Positions 1 to 8,110 of a stretch of DNA of 27,298 nt are shown here, one piece after another (the stretch's first letter is position 1; each line of letters starts with the position of its first letter). The stretch is from positions 1 through 27,298 of the forward strand of contig DYRX01000003.1 of the NCBI GenBank assembly GCA_020718525.1. The letters are read 5' to 3'. This stretch comes from Victivallis vadensis (lineage in GTDB: Bacteria > Verrucomicrobiota > Lentisphaeria > Victivallales > GWF2-50-93). The notes beneath the pieces are model-generated. The model searched no databases and was not told the origin of the DNA. It saw nothing but the letters and a program-made list of their open reading frames with translations. The translations under genes and the position numbers were made by a program.

Positions 1-215
1 CTAATGGGATCGTCTATACTCTGAAAGATCCGAATCCTGCGACAAAGTGGAATGTCGTGAAAGCGCTAGACTTCAACGGAGATAGCAAATCCGACTTGCT
101 TTGGGAGAATGCCGCCACAAAGAAGACCCTCGTCTATGTTATGGACGGGCTATCAATCTCTTCATCCGGAACAGTTTACAGCAATGGAACAGGCTGGAGA
201 ATTCTTAAGAATTGA
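1..215 (+). CDS. FG-GAP/VCBS-repeat protein, C-terminal fragment
   Basis: An open frame enters from the left edge (first full codon at base 3) and stops at TGA 213-215, giving about 70 residues. The peptide contains DFNGDSKSDLLWEN followed by a short beta-rich segment and VYVMDG. This is the Asp-rich calcium-binding turn pattern of FG-GAP/VCBS (integrin alpha-type beta-propeller) repeats. Such proteins are usually secreted or surface-located and bind ligands or carbohydrate. The start, any signal peptide and the other repeats lie outside the window. It ends convergently with dapA. The repeat call is fairly secure; the role of the whole protein cannot be judged from this piece. Confidence 0.7.
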   Translation, partial: NGIVYTLKDPNPATKWNVVKALDFNGDSKSDLLWENAATKKTLVYVMDGLSISSSGTVYSNGTGWRILKN

Positions 216-472
216 AGCAAATCGCAATCGGATATCCTCCGTTTCCATCAGCAGAATGTAGGATTATTTTTACCGATCATGTTTCCGGGATTCAGGATGA
301 AATTGGGAACGGATTCCTTTTTGATTGAGCGAATGGTTTCCGTGTTCGGCAAAGTTGCAACTTGTTTTGGGGGTTGATAAGGACAATCCGTTATTTTCCA
401 TATATTCACCGTAATACAATCCCGGAATGCTCGAGGTCTGTAGTTTTTCAGATAAATAATTTCATCCTCTTT
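216..472. other. Convergent intergenic region, no gene seen
   Basis: These 257 bases lie between the stop of the FG-GAP protein and the stop of dapA. I see no convincing ORF, no strong GC-rich hairpin with a T-tract in either direction, and no RNA gene. Both transcripts presumably end here, by weak or factor-dependent termination. Confidence 0.4.
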
Positions 473-1348
473 TCATGCCTTGGCAAAGAAATTTTCAACA
501 GTTTTCCGCAGGACTTCCCTGCTTTTTTCGGAGATGGGGCAGAGCGGAAGGCGATAGGATTCCTCCTTGAGAAGTCCTTTCATGAACATTGCAGACTTCA
601 CCGGACCTGGATTTGTCTCGATGAAAAGATCTCTGAAAAGCGGGTAGAGCCTTTTGTGAAGACGTTCGGCTTCGGCGGCATTTCCCGAGAGGAATGCGTC
701 CACCATTCTGACGATTTGAGACGGAACAAGGTTCGATGCCACGCTTATAATTCCTTTGGCACCAACAGATAGCATCGGAAGGGTGAGGCTGTCGTCTCCA
801 CTAAGAACCGTGATGTCGCAGAGATCGAGGATCGCACTGACTCTTTCAGCACTTCCGCCGGCTTCCTTGATTGCGGGAATCAGCGGGTTTTTTGCGAGTT
901 TCGCAACTGTTTCCGGGGCAATCTGGACCGAAGATCTGCCAGGCACGTTGTAGAGCACCAATGGGAGACCGCATTCGTCGCAAATCGTCGAAAAGTGGCG
1001 GTAAAGTCCCTCCTGGGAGGGCTTGTTGTAGTATGGAGCGACCTGGAGTGTGGCCTCGGCGCCGACATCCTTCGCCATCTGGGTGAGCTGAATCGCCTCC
1101 GCGGTGGAGTTTGCTCCAGTTCCGGCGATCACCGAACAGCGTTCCCCGACGGTTGAAATCACAGTTTCAATCACCTTGATATGCTCTTCGATGGTGAGAG
1201 TAGGAGATTCGCCCGTAGTTCCGACTGGAACTATGCCGTTCACTCCCGCCTTGATTTGCAACTCTACAAGGTCTTTGAGCCCCGCATAGTCAACCTTGCC
1301 CTTGCAGAATGGAGTGACGATCGCCGTGTAAACGCCTTTGAATTCCAT
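473..1348 (-). CDS. dapA: 4-hydroxy-tetrahydrodipicolinate synthase
   Basis: It condenses pyruvate with aspartate-semialdehyde in the cytoplasm, the first committed step of the diaminopimelate/lysine pathway. The 291-residue protein matches the usual length (E. coli about 292). It opens with MEFKGVYTAIVTPF and carries GTTGESPTL near residue 45 (substrate-binding Thr pair), VAPYYNKPSQEG (active-site Tyr) and IKEAGGS (Schiff-base Lys). The open frame extends 22 codons further upstream, but a strong AGGAGGA Shine-Dalgarno 8 nt before the ATG at 1348 and the family N-terminus fix this start. It is the last gene of the nine-gene run and follows dapF after a gap of about 69 nt, the largest gap in the run. 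Its strong ribosome-binding site suggests independent initiation. Confidence 0.96.
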   Translation of the reverse strand: MEFKGVYTAIVTPFCKGKVDYAGLKDLVELQIKAGVNGIVPVGTTGESPTLTIEEHIKVIETVISTVGERCSVIAGTGANSTAEAIQLTQMAKDVGAEATLQVAPYYNKPSQEGLYRHFSTICDECGLPLVLYNVPGRSSVQIAPETVAKLAKNPLIPAIKEAGGSAERVSAILDLCDITVLSGDDSLTLPMLSVGAKGIISVASNLVPSQIVRMVDAFLSGNAAEAERLHKRLYPLFRDLFIETNPGPVKSAMFMKGLLKEESYRLPLCPISEKSREVLRKTVENFFAKA

Positions 1349-1356
1349 CGTTAAAA

Positions 1357-1363
1357 TCCTCCT
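1357..1363 (-). promoter_or_regulatory. Strong Shine-Dalgarno deciding the dapA start
   Basis: Read on the minus strand this is AGGAGGA, 8 nt upstream of ATG 1348. It supports that start over the in-frame upstream start at 1414. Confidence 0.75.
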
Positions 1364-1417
1364 AATTTGTTGCCGCAAGCTTCCCCTGGTGCACCCGCAG
1401 AAAAGCATGCTCAAGAT

Positions 1418-2227
1418 TCAGAAAAGCAATTCTCCGGCAAAGACTTCCGCCGCAGGTCCTTCGAGCGCAAGAGCGCAGACAGCCCCGAAACTAGCTCCGC
1501 TTTCGATTTTTTCAACCTTTAAAATGTCATTTTGGCGGGTTGCAAGAAGTACGGGCGATTTTGCGCCGAACTGCGAAAAAAGGCAAAGCGCCGAAGCGAG
1601 CGCCCCAGTGCCGCAGGCGCAAGTCTCGTCCTCCACTCCTCTTTCGTAAGTCCTTATCCTGTAGGCGCCTGAAGAATCCGGTGAAGTCGAAACAAAGTTA
1701 ACGTTTGTGCCTGCCGGACTGAAAAACTCGTGATTCCTGATCCTGCGCCCCGTGCCGACGACATCAAAATCAAGCGGATCCTGGACGAAAATCACGGCGT
1801 GCGGAACGCCCGTGTTTCCATATAGGACCTTCATTCCCAAAAGTTCAGTTTTGCGAAATTCGCAGACAGCCCCCATGACTATTTTGACGCGGTCCGTGCC
1901 GATGATCTCGCTTGGGAGCCTGCCGGAATCTGTATGGAAGAGGAGTTTTTTTCCGCCTCCCATGCGCTTGTGCGCGAAGAGGGCGGCGCATCTGAGGCCG
2001 TTGCCGCACATGGAGGCGCGGGACCCGTCGCTGTTGAAGAAATCCATGCGGAATTCATCTAGCGCGTCGAGTTTCGAAACAATTATCATTCCGTCGCCGC
2101 CGACTCCGCGATGCCTGTCGCATAGTTTCAGCGCGAGGGATGAAAAATCAGCTCCGCATGCGTTTTTTTCATCGAGCACGACAAAGTCGTTTCCGGCGCC
2201 GTGCATTTTCACAAAGTTGATTGGCAT
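1418..2227 (-). CDS. dapF: Diaminopimelate epimerase
   Basis: This is a cofactor-independent, two-base racemase that converts LL- to meso-diaminopimelate for lysine and peptidoglycan. The 269-residue protein starts MPINFVKMHGAGNDFVVLD, a standard N-terminus. It has both catalytic-cysteine motifs: NSDGSRASMCGNGLRCAA near residues 64-81, and ERGVEDETCACGTGA near residues 196-210. The second is usually ERGxGxTxACGTG, so VEDET is a mild deviation, but the Cys and GTG are intact. A GGAG Shine-Dalgarno sits about 9 nt before the ATG. It lies 21 nt after the heparinase-like gene and before dapA, so the two dap genes form a pathway pair at the end of the run. Confidence 0.95.
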   Translation of the reverse strand: MPINFVKMHGAGNDFVVLDEKNACGADFSSLALKLCDRHRGVGGDGMIIVSKLDALDEFRMDFFNSDGSRASMCGNGLRCAALFAHKRMGGGKKLLFHTDSGRLPSEIIGTDRVKIVMGAVCEFRKTELLGMKVLYGNTGVPHAVIFVQDPLDFDVVGTGRRIRNHEFFSPAGTNVNFVSTSPDSSGAYRIRTYERGVEDETCACGTGALASALCLFSQFGAKSPVLLATRQNDILKVEKIESGASFGAVCALALEGPAAEVFAGELLF

Positions 2228-2248
2228 CTTTAATTTCTCCGTAAAAAA

Positions 2249-4144
2249 TCAGTTTTTAATCTGGAATAGCAGTGTTGACTCGCCCTCCGAAATGTGGCAG
2301 ATCGAATGAAGAAGAATTTTTTTGAGTCCGCATTTCCAGCACTTGTTCATATAGGAGTCCTGGGCTTCCAATCTGGCTTCGGAAGCTTTCATGATTTTGG
2401 AGTCGAAAGCCATTTCAAGAATCTTTCCATCTTTGAGAGGAAAAATGATCTTTTCCTTGGAAATTTCCGGAGAAATCGGGGAAAAGAGGGGGATTGAGAA
2501 GTCGGCGGCATTTTTCAGTCTGAATGCGTCTTTCACGATGATTTGCGACCTGTCTCCTTTTTGCAGAATGCATGTCCGGATCCAGGATAGAAGCCCGGCT
2601 TCTGGCGGAAAGCTGTCGCAAAGCTCGAGGGAGATGGCAGTTTCATCGTTGCCGTCTGAGTAGGAAAGGAGCTTCGCCAGTCTGTCAGCTCCGGGAGCCT
2701 GCTCGAATTGTCCGAAGCGCAGAAGGTCGTGTCCTCGTGCCGCGTTCCACCAGATGGAATAGCGTTCGTCTGAGAAATTCCGCCGGGTATATGAGCCCCT
2801 GCCGGGATCGGCGATCACGGGCTCTCCATTGGCGCAGATCAGAAATTCCCCCAGATCGTTGTGATTGTGATTTTCGTTGTTGTGGCCGCCTTTGACGGCG
2901 AGGACGAGACCTTGGTCTGAAGTCCTGGATTCTCTGGCGACAAGCAGTTGCGCCTCCGGATAGAAGATGCATTGGGGAATTTCCGTAGAGAGTTCCTGTG
3001 TTTGCGCGGGCACCCAGAAAAGCTCCCGCAGTCCGGAGATGAGGTCTCCGCATCGGCGGCCTATGCCGAGCGTGAAGTCTGGCTTTCCGTCCACCCCTCC
3101 CTTCATCAGGGCGTCGAGTGCAATTTTCCGCAGGAGATCGTCCCCTATCCTTTCGCCGTAGCGGTACACTTTAAATATCGGAACAGACATGTCAGCCGGA
3201 GAGTCTGCGTAATTGAAGAAGAATTTCTCTGTCAGGCGCATATGTCCCAGATATCTTCCCATGGCTTCAAATGCCGTATCTCCGAAGGGGTCGAGTGCGC
3301 CTCCGCTTCTTGAGTGGAGAGTCTCCGCAATGAGCAGAAGTGCGCCTGGCGAGGCGTTCCAGTAGCTGGGGCCTTCGTCGCAGGAAAAATCCTTGGGATA
3401 CGCCTCGATGAAAGGTTCGAGGAGGTCCAGGCCGTGCCGGATGAGCCGAGCCAGTCTGCTGCGGTCGCTCAAAACGTATGCCGCCGCAATGAAAACGCTC
3501 GAGATGCACCACGGAGTCCAGTTGTTTTTATACGGAAGCCAGAAGAAGTCGCTCCGTGATTCGAAGGGCGCAATAATGCGTCTTTCTATTTCTTCATTTG
3601 TTCTTTCCCGGATTGACGGAGATATCGCATCAAGCTGATCCGCAAGCAGATACGAAGCTTCGGCAAGAACTGCCGCGGTCTCGCAGGAGAAGAGCTCGAC
3701 TGTCGGCGAAATCAGAGACGGTACAATGTCCTTTTCGATTCCGATCAATTTTCTGTCCGCGTGGGCGGAAATCGCCCATGATGACTCTTCGCAGACTGTC
3801 CAAAGCATGTCTGCAAGCTTTTCGCAATATCTAGGCTTTGGATCGAAGCATGATGCGAGCGTCATTGCGGCAATATCGTGTCTTCTCGACATATAGGGTT
3901 TTTCGAAGGACTCCCTGTCGCCGCTCCTGATGAAGTCGTAGTAGAGGGAAAGCGGAATGGTCTCCCAGGTTTTTCCTGCTATTTCATCCGCCTTCGAGAA
4001 AAGGCGTTTGGAGCGTTCAAGATTCAGAGGAGAATCAAGCAATTTTCTCCAGGCGTTTCCAGCGGCCCTCGGAAAAGGAACCCATTCTTCCAGGGGAAGA
4101 AGGGTTTCTCTGATCAGATCTTCGCTGAATTCCGTGAGTTTCAT
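2249..4144 (-). CDS. Heparinase II/III-like protein (putative polysaccharide lyase)
   Basis: The 631-residue protein has the two-part layout of heparinase II/III-like lyases. An N-terminal helical toroid carries NNWTPWC near 207-213 and DEGPSYW near 256-262, where the catalytic Tyr is expected. A C-terminal beta-sandwich has HNNENHNHNDLGEF near 421-434, the His/Asn-rich signature, followed by PVIADPGRGSYTRRNF. Characterised relatives cleave uronic-acid polysaccharides or oligosaccharides such as heparin/heparan sulfate or alginate by beta-elimination; the substrate here is unknown. I see no signal peptide (MKLTEFSEDLIRETL), so it may act in the cytoplasm on imported oligosaccharides. It sits 16 nt after purF and 21 nt before dapF, among biosynthetic genes. 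There is no clear Shine-Dalgarno before its ATG, so it may depend on coupling to purF. Confidence 0.8.
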   Translation of the reverse strand: MKLTEFSEDLIRETLLPLEEWVPFPRAAGNAWRKLLDSPLNLERSKRLFSKADEIAGKTWETIPLSLYYDFIRSGDRESFEKPYMSRRHDIAAMTLASCFDPKPRYCEKLADMLWTVCEESSWAISAHADRKLIGIEKDIVPSLISPTVELFSCETAAVLAEASYLLADQLDAISPSIRERTNEEIERRIIAPFESRSDFFWLPYKNNWTPWCISSVFIAAAYVLSDRSRLARLIRHGLDLLEPFIEAYPKDFSCDEGPSYWNASPGALLLIAETLHSRSGGALDPFGDTAFEAMGRYLGHMRLTEKFFFNYADSPADMSVPIFKVYRYGERIGDDLLRKIALDALMKGGVDGKPDFTLGIGRRCGDLISGLRELFWVPAQTQELSTEIPQCIFYPEAQLLVARESRTSDQGLVLAVKGGHNNENHNHNDLGEFLICANGEPVIADPGRGSYTRRNFSDERYSIWWNAARGHDLLRFGQFEQAPGADRLAKLLSYSDGNDETAISLELCDSFPPEAGLLSWIRTCILQKGDRSQIIVKDAFRLKNAADFSIPLFSPISPEISKEKIIFPLKDGKILEMAFDSKIMKASEARLEAQDSYMNKCWKCGLKKILLHSICHISEGESTLLFQIKN

Positions 4145-4160
4145 TCAGAAAGAGTAGATT

Positions 4161-5537
4161 TCACTGGATTTTAGGCTTCACCGGATATTTGCCTGAAAAG
4201 CATGCGTGGCAATAGTCCTTAGGAGATGTCTTCCCGACGCAGGAAAGCATTCCTTCAAGGGACAGATACGCCAGGCTGTCAGCCCCGATTATGCTGGCGA
4301 TCTCCTCGATGCTGTGCGTGTTGGCGATAAGCTCTTCGGCGCTCGGAAAGTCAATTCCGTAGAAGCATGGCTGTATGTGAGGTGGACAACTTATTCTCAT
4401 ATGGACTTCCTTCGCGCCGTTTTCGCGAAGAGTGCGGACTCTTTCCTTGCTCGTGTTTCCTCTGACAATGCTGTCCTCGACCAGGCAGACTCTTTTTCCT
4501 TTTATCGCCTCGCGGATCGGATTGAGCTTCAAGTTGACTGTAGTTCTTCTGTCGTCCTGGGACGGCTTGATGAAGGTTCTGCCGACATAGTGGTTTCTCA
4601 TTATTCCGAGTTCGAATGGAATGCCGGAGGCATCGGAGTAGCCAAGAGCTGCATACATCCCGCTGTCGGGAACCGGTACAATGACATCGGCCTTCACAGG
4701 ATGCTCCTCGGCAAGCTTTGCGCCAAATCTTTTTCTAGTGTCGAAGACGCTCTCGCCGAAGATCAGGCTGTCAGGTCTGGCAAAATAGATGAGCTCGAAA
4801 ATGCAGTGCGCCCTCTTTTTTGAAAGGGAGAGTATCTTGCTCTTCACGTGTCCTTTTTCGCTCACGTAGACAATTTCGCCGGGCTTGACGTCCCTCTCAT
4901 ATTTTGCGCCGACCAGATCAAACGCCGAGGTTTCGGAGGCGAAGACTACGGTCTTTCCGATTCTCCCCATGCAGAGCGGTCTGAATCCGTAGGGATCTCT
5001 GGCGGCGCAGAGACCTTTTTCGCAGAGAGCAACGATAGAGTATGCTCCTTCGACATTTTTCAGGGCGTATTCGAGAGCGTCCCAGGGAGGGCTTCCAGCC
5101 TTGTGCTGTCTTGCCGCTATGTGAAGGATGATTTCAGTGTCGAAGTCTCCCTGGAAGATTGCGCCCGTCCTTTTCAGATGGCTCCGCCACATCGGGGCGT
5201 CCGAAAGGGTTCCGTTGTGGGCGATCGCCAGATTCCATTTGTCGAATTCGACCGCAAATGGCTGTGCATTGCTGATATTTGATTTCCCAGCGGTGCTGTA
5301 GCGGACATGCCCAATTGCCATTGTGCCAGGCTTCTTTTTCCATTGAGGCGGCAGAACAGGAAACACATCGGCGACAAGCCCCATGCCCTTGTGCAGATCG
5401 CAGACACCGTCTCCATAGACAAAGATACCCGCGCTTTCCTGTCCTCTGTGCTGGAGCGCGAAGAGTCCGAGCCGCGTCATTTCCGCCGCGTCCGGATGGT
5501 TCGCAATTCCAAAAATTCCGCAATGTTCCTTCAGCAT
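4161..5537 (-). CDS. purF: Amidophosphoribosyltransferase
   Basis: It transfers glutamine-derived ammonia to PRPP, the first committed step of purine synthesis. The 458-residue protein starts MLKEHCGIFGIA; Cys6 is the Ntn-type glutaminase nucleophile, so a five-residue propeptide would have to be removed, as in the Bacillus subtilis type. The PRPP-binding loop CLVEDSIVRGNTS is intact. Cysteines at HCIFELIYFARPDS, ISCPPH and YCHACFSG fit the four ligands of the [4Fe-4S] cluster of the oxygen-sensitive class, consistent with an anaerobe. The start is one base after the guaA stop, so translation is probably coupled. It pairs functionally with guaA in the same transcript. Confidence 0.96.
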   Translation of the reverse strand: MLKEHCGIFGIANHPDAAEMTRLGLFALQHRGQESAGIFVYGDGVCDLHKGMGLVADVFPVLPPQWKKKPGTMAIGHVRYSTAGKSNISNAQPFAVEFDKWNLAIAHNGTLSDAPMWRSHLKRTGAIFQGDFDTEIILHIAARQHKAGSPPWDALEYALKNVEGAYSIVALCEKGLCAARDPYGFRPLCMGRIGKTVVFASETSAFDLVGAKYERDVKPGEIVYVSEKGHVKSKILSLSKKRAHCIFELIYFARPDSLIFGESVFDTRKRFGAKLAEEHPVKADVIVPVPDSGMYAALGYSDASGIPFELGIMRNHYVGRTFIKPSQDDRRTTVNLKLNPIREAIKGKRVCLVEDSIVRGNTSKERVRTLRENGAKEVHMRISCPPHIQPCFYGIDFPSAEELIANTHSIEEIASIIGADSLAYLSLEGMLSCVGKTSPKDYCHACFSGKYPVKPKIQ

Positions 5538-5538
5538 T

Positions 5539-7086
5539 TTATTCCCACTCTATTGTTCCGGGCGGCTTAGATGTGAGATCGTAGACCACCCTGTTGACGC
5601 CTCTGACTTCGTTAATTATTCTGTTCGAAAGATTTGCAAGAAATTCATATGGAAGACGCGACCAGTCCGCTGTCATCCCATCACTGCTCTCGACTATCCT
5701 GAGGGCGAGCACGTTTTCGTAGGTCCTCTCGTCGCCCATGACGCCGACAGTCTTCACCGGCAGAAGAACCGCGAAAGCCTGCCAAGTCTTGTAGTAGAAG
5801 CCCTCCTTTTTCATCTCCTCGACCACGATCGCATCGGCATTTCTCAGAATTTCAAGATCCTTTTCATTGGCCGCACCGATGAGCCTGACCGCAAGCCCAG
5901 GCCCTGGAAATGGCTGGCGCATTACGATTTCTTCGGGCAGGCCCAACTGCCTCCCTAGCTCCCTCACTTCGTCCTTGAAGAGACAGCGCAATGGCTCGAG
6001 GAGCTTCAGTTTCATGTTTTTTGGCAGTCCCCCAACATTGTGGTGGCTCTTGATCAGAGCGCTCGGATTACCCTTTATGGATACGCTTTCAATCACGTCG
6101 GGATAAGTTGTGCCCTGGGCGAGGAACTTGGCGCCCCTCTGGGCTGACGACTCCTTCTGGAAGACCCTCACGAACTCATGTCCAATGATCTTGCGCTTCT
6201 GCTCCGGATCCGTGACTCCGGAAAGCTTGCGGAGGAAGCTCTTTGTCGCGTCAACATAGACAAGATTCATCTTGAAGGCGCCGGCGAAAAGATCTTTGAC
6301 CTTTTTGTCCTCATCCTTTCTGAGAAGCCCGTTGTTGACGAATATGCAGGTGAGCTGTCTGCCGACAGCCTTGTTGATGAGCGCGGCGGCGACTGAAGAG
6401 TCAACTCCTCCGCTAAGACCGAGAACGACTTTGTCTTTTCCGAGCTCGGCGCGGATGTCTCTTACTGATGCCTCGATGAAAGACTCCATGTTCCAGAGAC
6501 CTTTGCAGGCGCAGACGTCACGGCAGAAATTTCTTATTATCGTCGAGCCGTCAGGCGTATGGACGACTTCCGGATGGAACTGCAGTCCGTAGATGCGGCG
6601 ATCCGGATTTGAAATGACGGCGAACTCAGTATTGGAGGTGCCTGCCAGCGCCTTGAAGCCTTCGGGGAGGCTGAGCACCTTGTCGCCGTGCGACATCCAG
6701 ACTTTCATTTTTTTCGAGGGCAGTCCCTTGAAAATCCGGTCTTTGGAAGAGACATCCAGAATTGCACTGCCATACTCGCGCCTGTCGCTTCTCGCAACCT
6801 TTCCTCCATGGATTTTCACGGTAAGCTGGAGTCCGTAGCATATTCCCAGCACGGGAATGCCGAGATCGAAAATCTTCGGATCCGGCATGGGAGCGCCAGT
6901 ATTGTAGACGCTGGAGGGCCCCCCGCTGAGGATTATTCCCTTTGCACCAGACTCGGCGATTTCCGATGCGCTAGAGTCCCAGGAAAAAATTTTGCTGTAA
7001 ACCTTGCATTCCCTGATGCGGCGGGCGATAAGCTGGCTGTACTGGGAACCGAAATCAAGAACGGCAATTGACTCTATTATATCCAT
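5539..7086 (-). CDS. guaA: GMP synthase (glutamine-hydrolysing)
   Basis: It aminates XMP to GMP with ATP and glutamine. The 515-residue protein has the class I glutaminase domain first (GICYGLQL nucleophile Cys; LQFHPEVVHT with the His/Glu pair), then the PP-loop ATP pyrophosphatase GLSGGVDSSVAAAL, then the dimerisation domain with RQPFPGPGLAVRLIG and the ending PPGTIEWE. The open frame runs 43 codons further upstream, but MDIIESIAVLDFGSQYSQL is the family N-terminus, so the ATG at 7086 is chosen. This start overlaps the preceding zinc-ribbon gene by 10 nt, and purF follows after one base. The local Shine-Dalgarno is only a purine-rich GAAAGAGAAAAAG, which fits translational coupling. Confidence 0.96.
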   Translation of the reverse strand: MDIIESIAVLDFGSQYSQLIARRIRECKVYSKIFSWDSSASEIAESGAKGIILSGGPSSVYNTGAPMPDPKIFDLGIPVLGICYGLQLTVKIHGGKVARSDRREYGSAILDVSSKDRIFKGLPSKKMKVWMSHGDKVLSLPEGFKALAGTSNTEFAVISNPDRRIYGLQFHPEVVHTPDGSTIIRNFCRDVCACKGLWNMESFIEASVRDIRAELGKDKVVLGLSGGVDSSVAAALINKAVGRQLTCIFVNNGLLRKDEDKKVKDLFAGAFKMNLVYVDATKSFLRKLSGVTDPEQKRKIIGHEFVRVFQKESSAQRGAKFLAQGTTYPDVIESVSIKGNPSALIKSHHNVGGLPKNMKLKLLEPLRCLFKDEVRELGRQLGLPEEIVMRQPFPGPGLAVRLIGAANEKDLEILRNADAIVVEEMKKEGFYYKTWQAFAVLLPVKTVGVMGDERTYENVLALRIVESSDGMTADWSRLPYEFLANLSNRIINEVRGVNRVVYDLTSKPPGTIEWE

Positions 7087-7322
7087 CTTTTTCTCTTTCT
7101 GACTCTGCAGATTTGTTCGCATCTGACACATCTTGCGGCACTTTCCCCGGGCTTGACCATGAAAGCACAGTGGCATTTCTCGCAAATGCAAAGGCTTCCC
7201 TCGGAAAGCGTCCATGCTCGCGTCTTCGATCTCCGCAATTCACGGATCCAAAGCGCCCCAAGCATTGACATCCAGCATATTAGATACATGCTGAAAAAAT
7301 TTTCAACTGCTAATTTGAACAA
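7077..7322 (-). CDS. Small membrane-anchored zinc-ribbon protein, unknown function
   Basis: I do not recognise this 81-residue protein. It has one hydrophobic segment (about residues 8-27, MYLICWMSMLGALWI region), a basic turn, then two Cys pairs in CEKCHCAFMVKPGESAARC and CVRC, which fit a treble-clef or zinc-ribbon site, and a basic tail RVRKRKRW. The best start is a TTG at 7322: an AAGGA lies 8 nt before it, and it overlaps the tonB-like stop by 13 nt. An ATG at residue 12 is an alternative. Its stop overlaps guaA by 10 nt. Being wedged between two overlapping genes, with intact Cys pairs, argues for a real gene. Metal binding is inferred. Confidence 0.6.
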   Translation of the reverse strand: MFKLAVENFFSMYLICWMSMLGALWIRELRRSKTRAWTLSEGSLCICEKCHCAFMVKPGESAARCVRCEQICRVRKRKRWI

Positions 7323-8110
7323 GTTGCCAATCCTTTTTTCCAGTGGACCAAAACCGTAAGCCCTTCAGATTTCAATTGCATTTCAGAACGAATCCTGCCG
7401 AAGGCGCCAAGAACTGCGCCAAGAGCCCGTCTGTCCAATCCATCGTCTCCGCAGGACGACAAAATCCGCGCCCGAGGAAGACCGCCTTCCATAAAATCCA
7501 GTCTGAAGACGCTCAAGCTTTTGGGAATCTCTTTTTCAGAGAGGCTCTCCATGCCAAAGGATTTGAGATCCACAGGAAGAACGATGCCGTCCTCGCTGGT
7601 GCACAAGGGAAACGCCGGAGAAGGGAGGATCGCCGCCTGCAGACCCGGGCCGCCAGTCCCGTCTAGAAGAGGCTTCCAGTACTTGAGCAGTCTTGAGGAA
7701 GAATCATTGTCGTCAAAATCAAAAAGGGTCTCAGTCTTTTTTTCCATGAAATACAGACGGAATTTCGGATTACGCCAGGCAGTTTTCGGGTCGCCGGCCT
7801 TGTCGGGGGATCTTTTTTTACCAAGAATTGAGCTGAAGCCTTTCGACGCATCTGGCTTTGAAATCGCCTCGGGATCCGCGTAGTCAAGAAGTTTGGCAAA
7901 GACCGGACTCGTTTGAGTGTCGCCGAAAAACGCCTTTTCTTTTCCGGGCTTTGAAGCTGAGGTGTTTTTCGAGTCCATCGCGCTAAAAAGTGCGAAGAAC
8001 AGCGAGTGGGCGGCCAAAGCGATTGCAAGAGCCGCAAAAAACACAAGACGTTTTCTCTTCGCGTGCCCGGGCTTTTCCGGAATCCTCCCATTTTTTTCTT
8101 CGTCTATCAC
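7310..8110 (-). CDS. TonB-like energy-transducer protein
   Basis: The 266-residue protein has a charged N-terminus, one transmembrane helix (about 21-43, FFAALAIALAAHSLFFALF) and a long periplasmic part. The helix has a His (H35) where TonB carries its essential transmembrane His20; the Ser four residues earlier in TonB is Ala here. The last 70 residues fit a TonB C-terminal fold: VFRLDFMEGGLPRARILSS, then DGLDRRALGAVLGAF, then LTVLVHW, matching the pattern strand, strand, SSG..lD.aAl helix, strand. There is no Pro-rich linker. It follows exbD with a 4-nt overlap, as expected for an exbB-exbD-tonB unit. It should couple inner-membrane energy to outer-membrane receptors, but see the finding on the missing proton-channel residues. 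The alternative is a TolA-like or structural protein. Confidence 0.6.
   Translation of the reverse strand: MIDEEKNGRIPEKPGHAKRKRLVFFAALAIALAAHSLFFALFSAMDSKNTSASKPGKEKAFFGDTQTSPVFAKLLDYADPEAISKPDASKGFSSILGKKRSPDKAGDPKTAWRNPKFRLYFMEKKTETLFDFDDNDSSSRLLKYWKPLLDGTGGPGLQAAILPSPAFPLCTSEDGIVLPVDLKSFGMESLSEKEIPKSLSVFRLDFMEGGLPRARILSSCGDDGLDRRALGAVLGAFGRIRSEMQLKSEGLTVLVHWKKGLATCSN

Noticed and set aside
401..418. A short ATATTCACCG match between the region left of dapA and the region upstream of the TMTC-like gene
   Set aside because: Only about ten bases match and the flanks differ, which is expected by chance in this length of sequence.
362..772. 136-codon ORF on the plus strand
   Set aside because: It overlaps the end of dapA on the opposite strand, shows no family features, and its codon pattern is that of a shadow frame.
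4206..4823. 205-codon plus-strand ORF opposite purF
   Set aside because: It is a mirror frame of the securely identified purF, with no domain or start signal.
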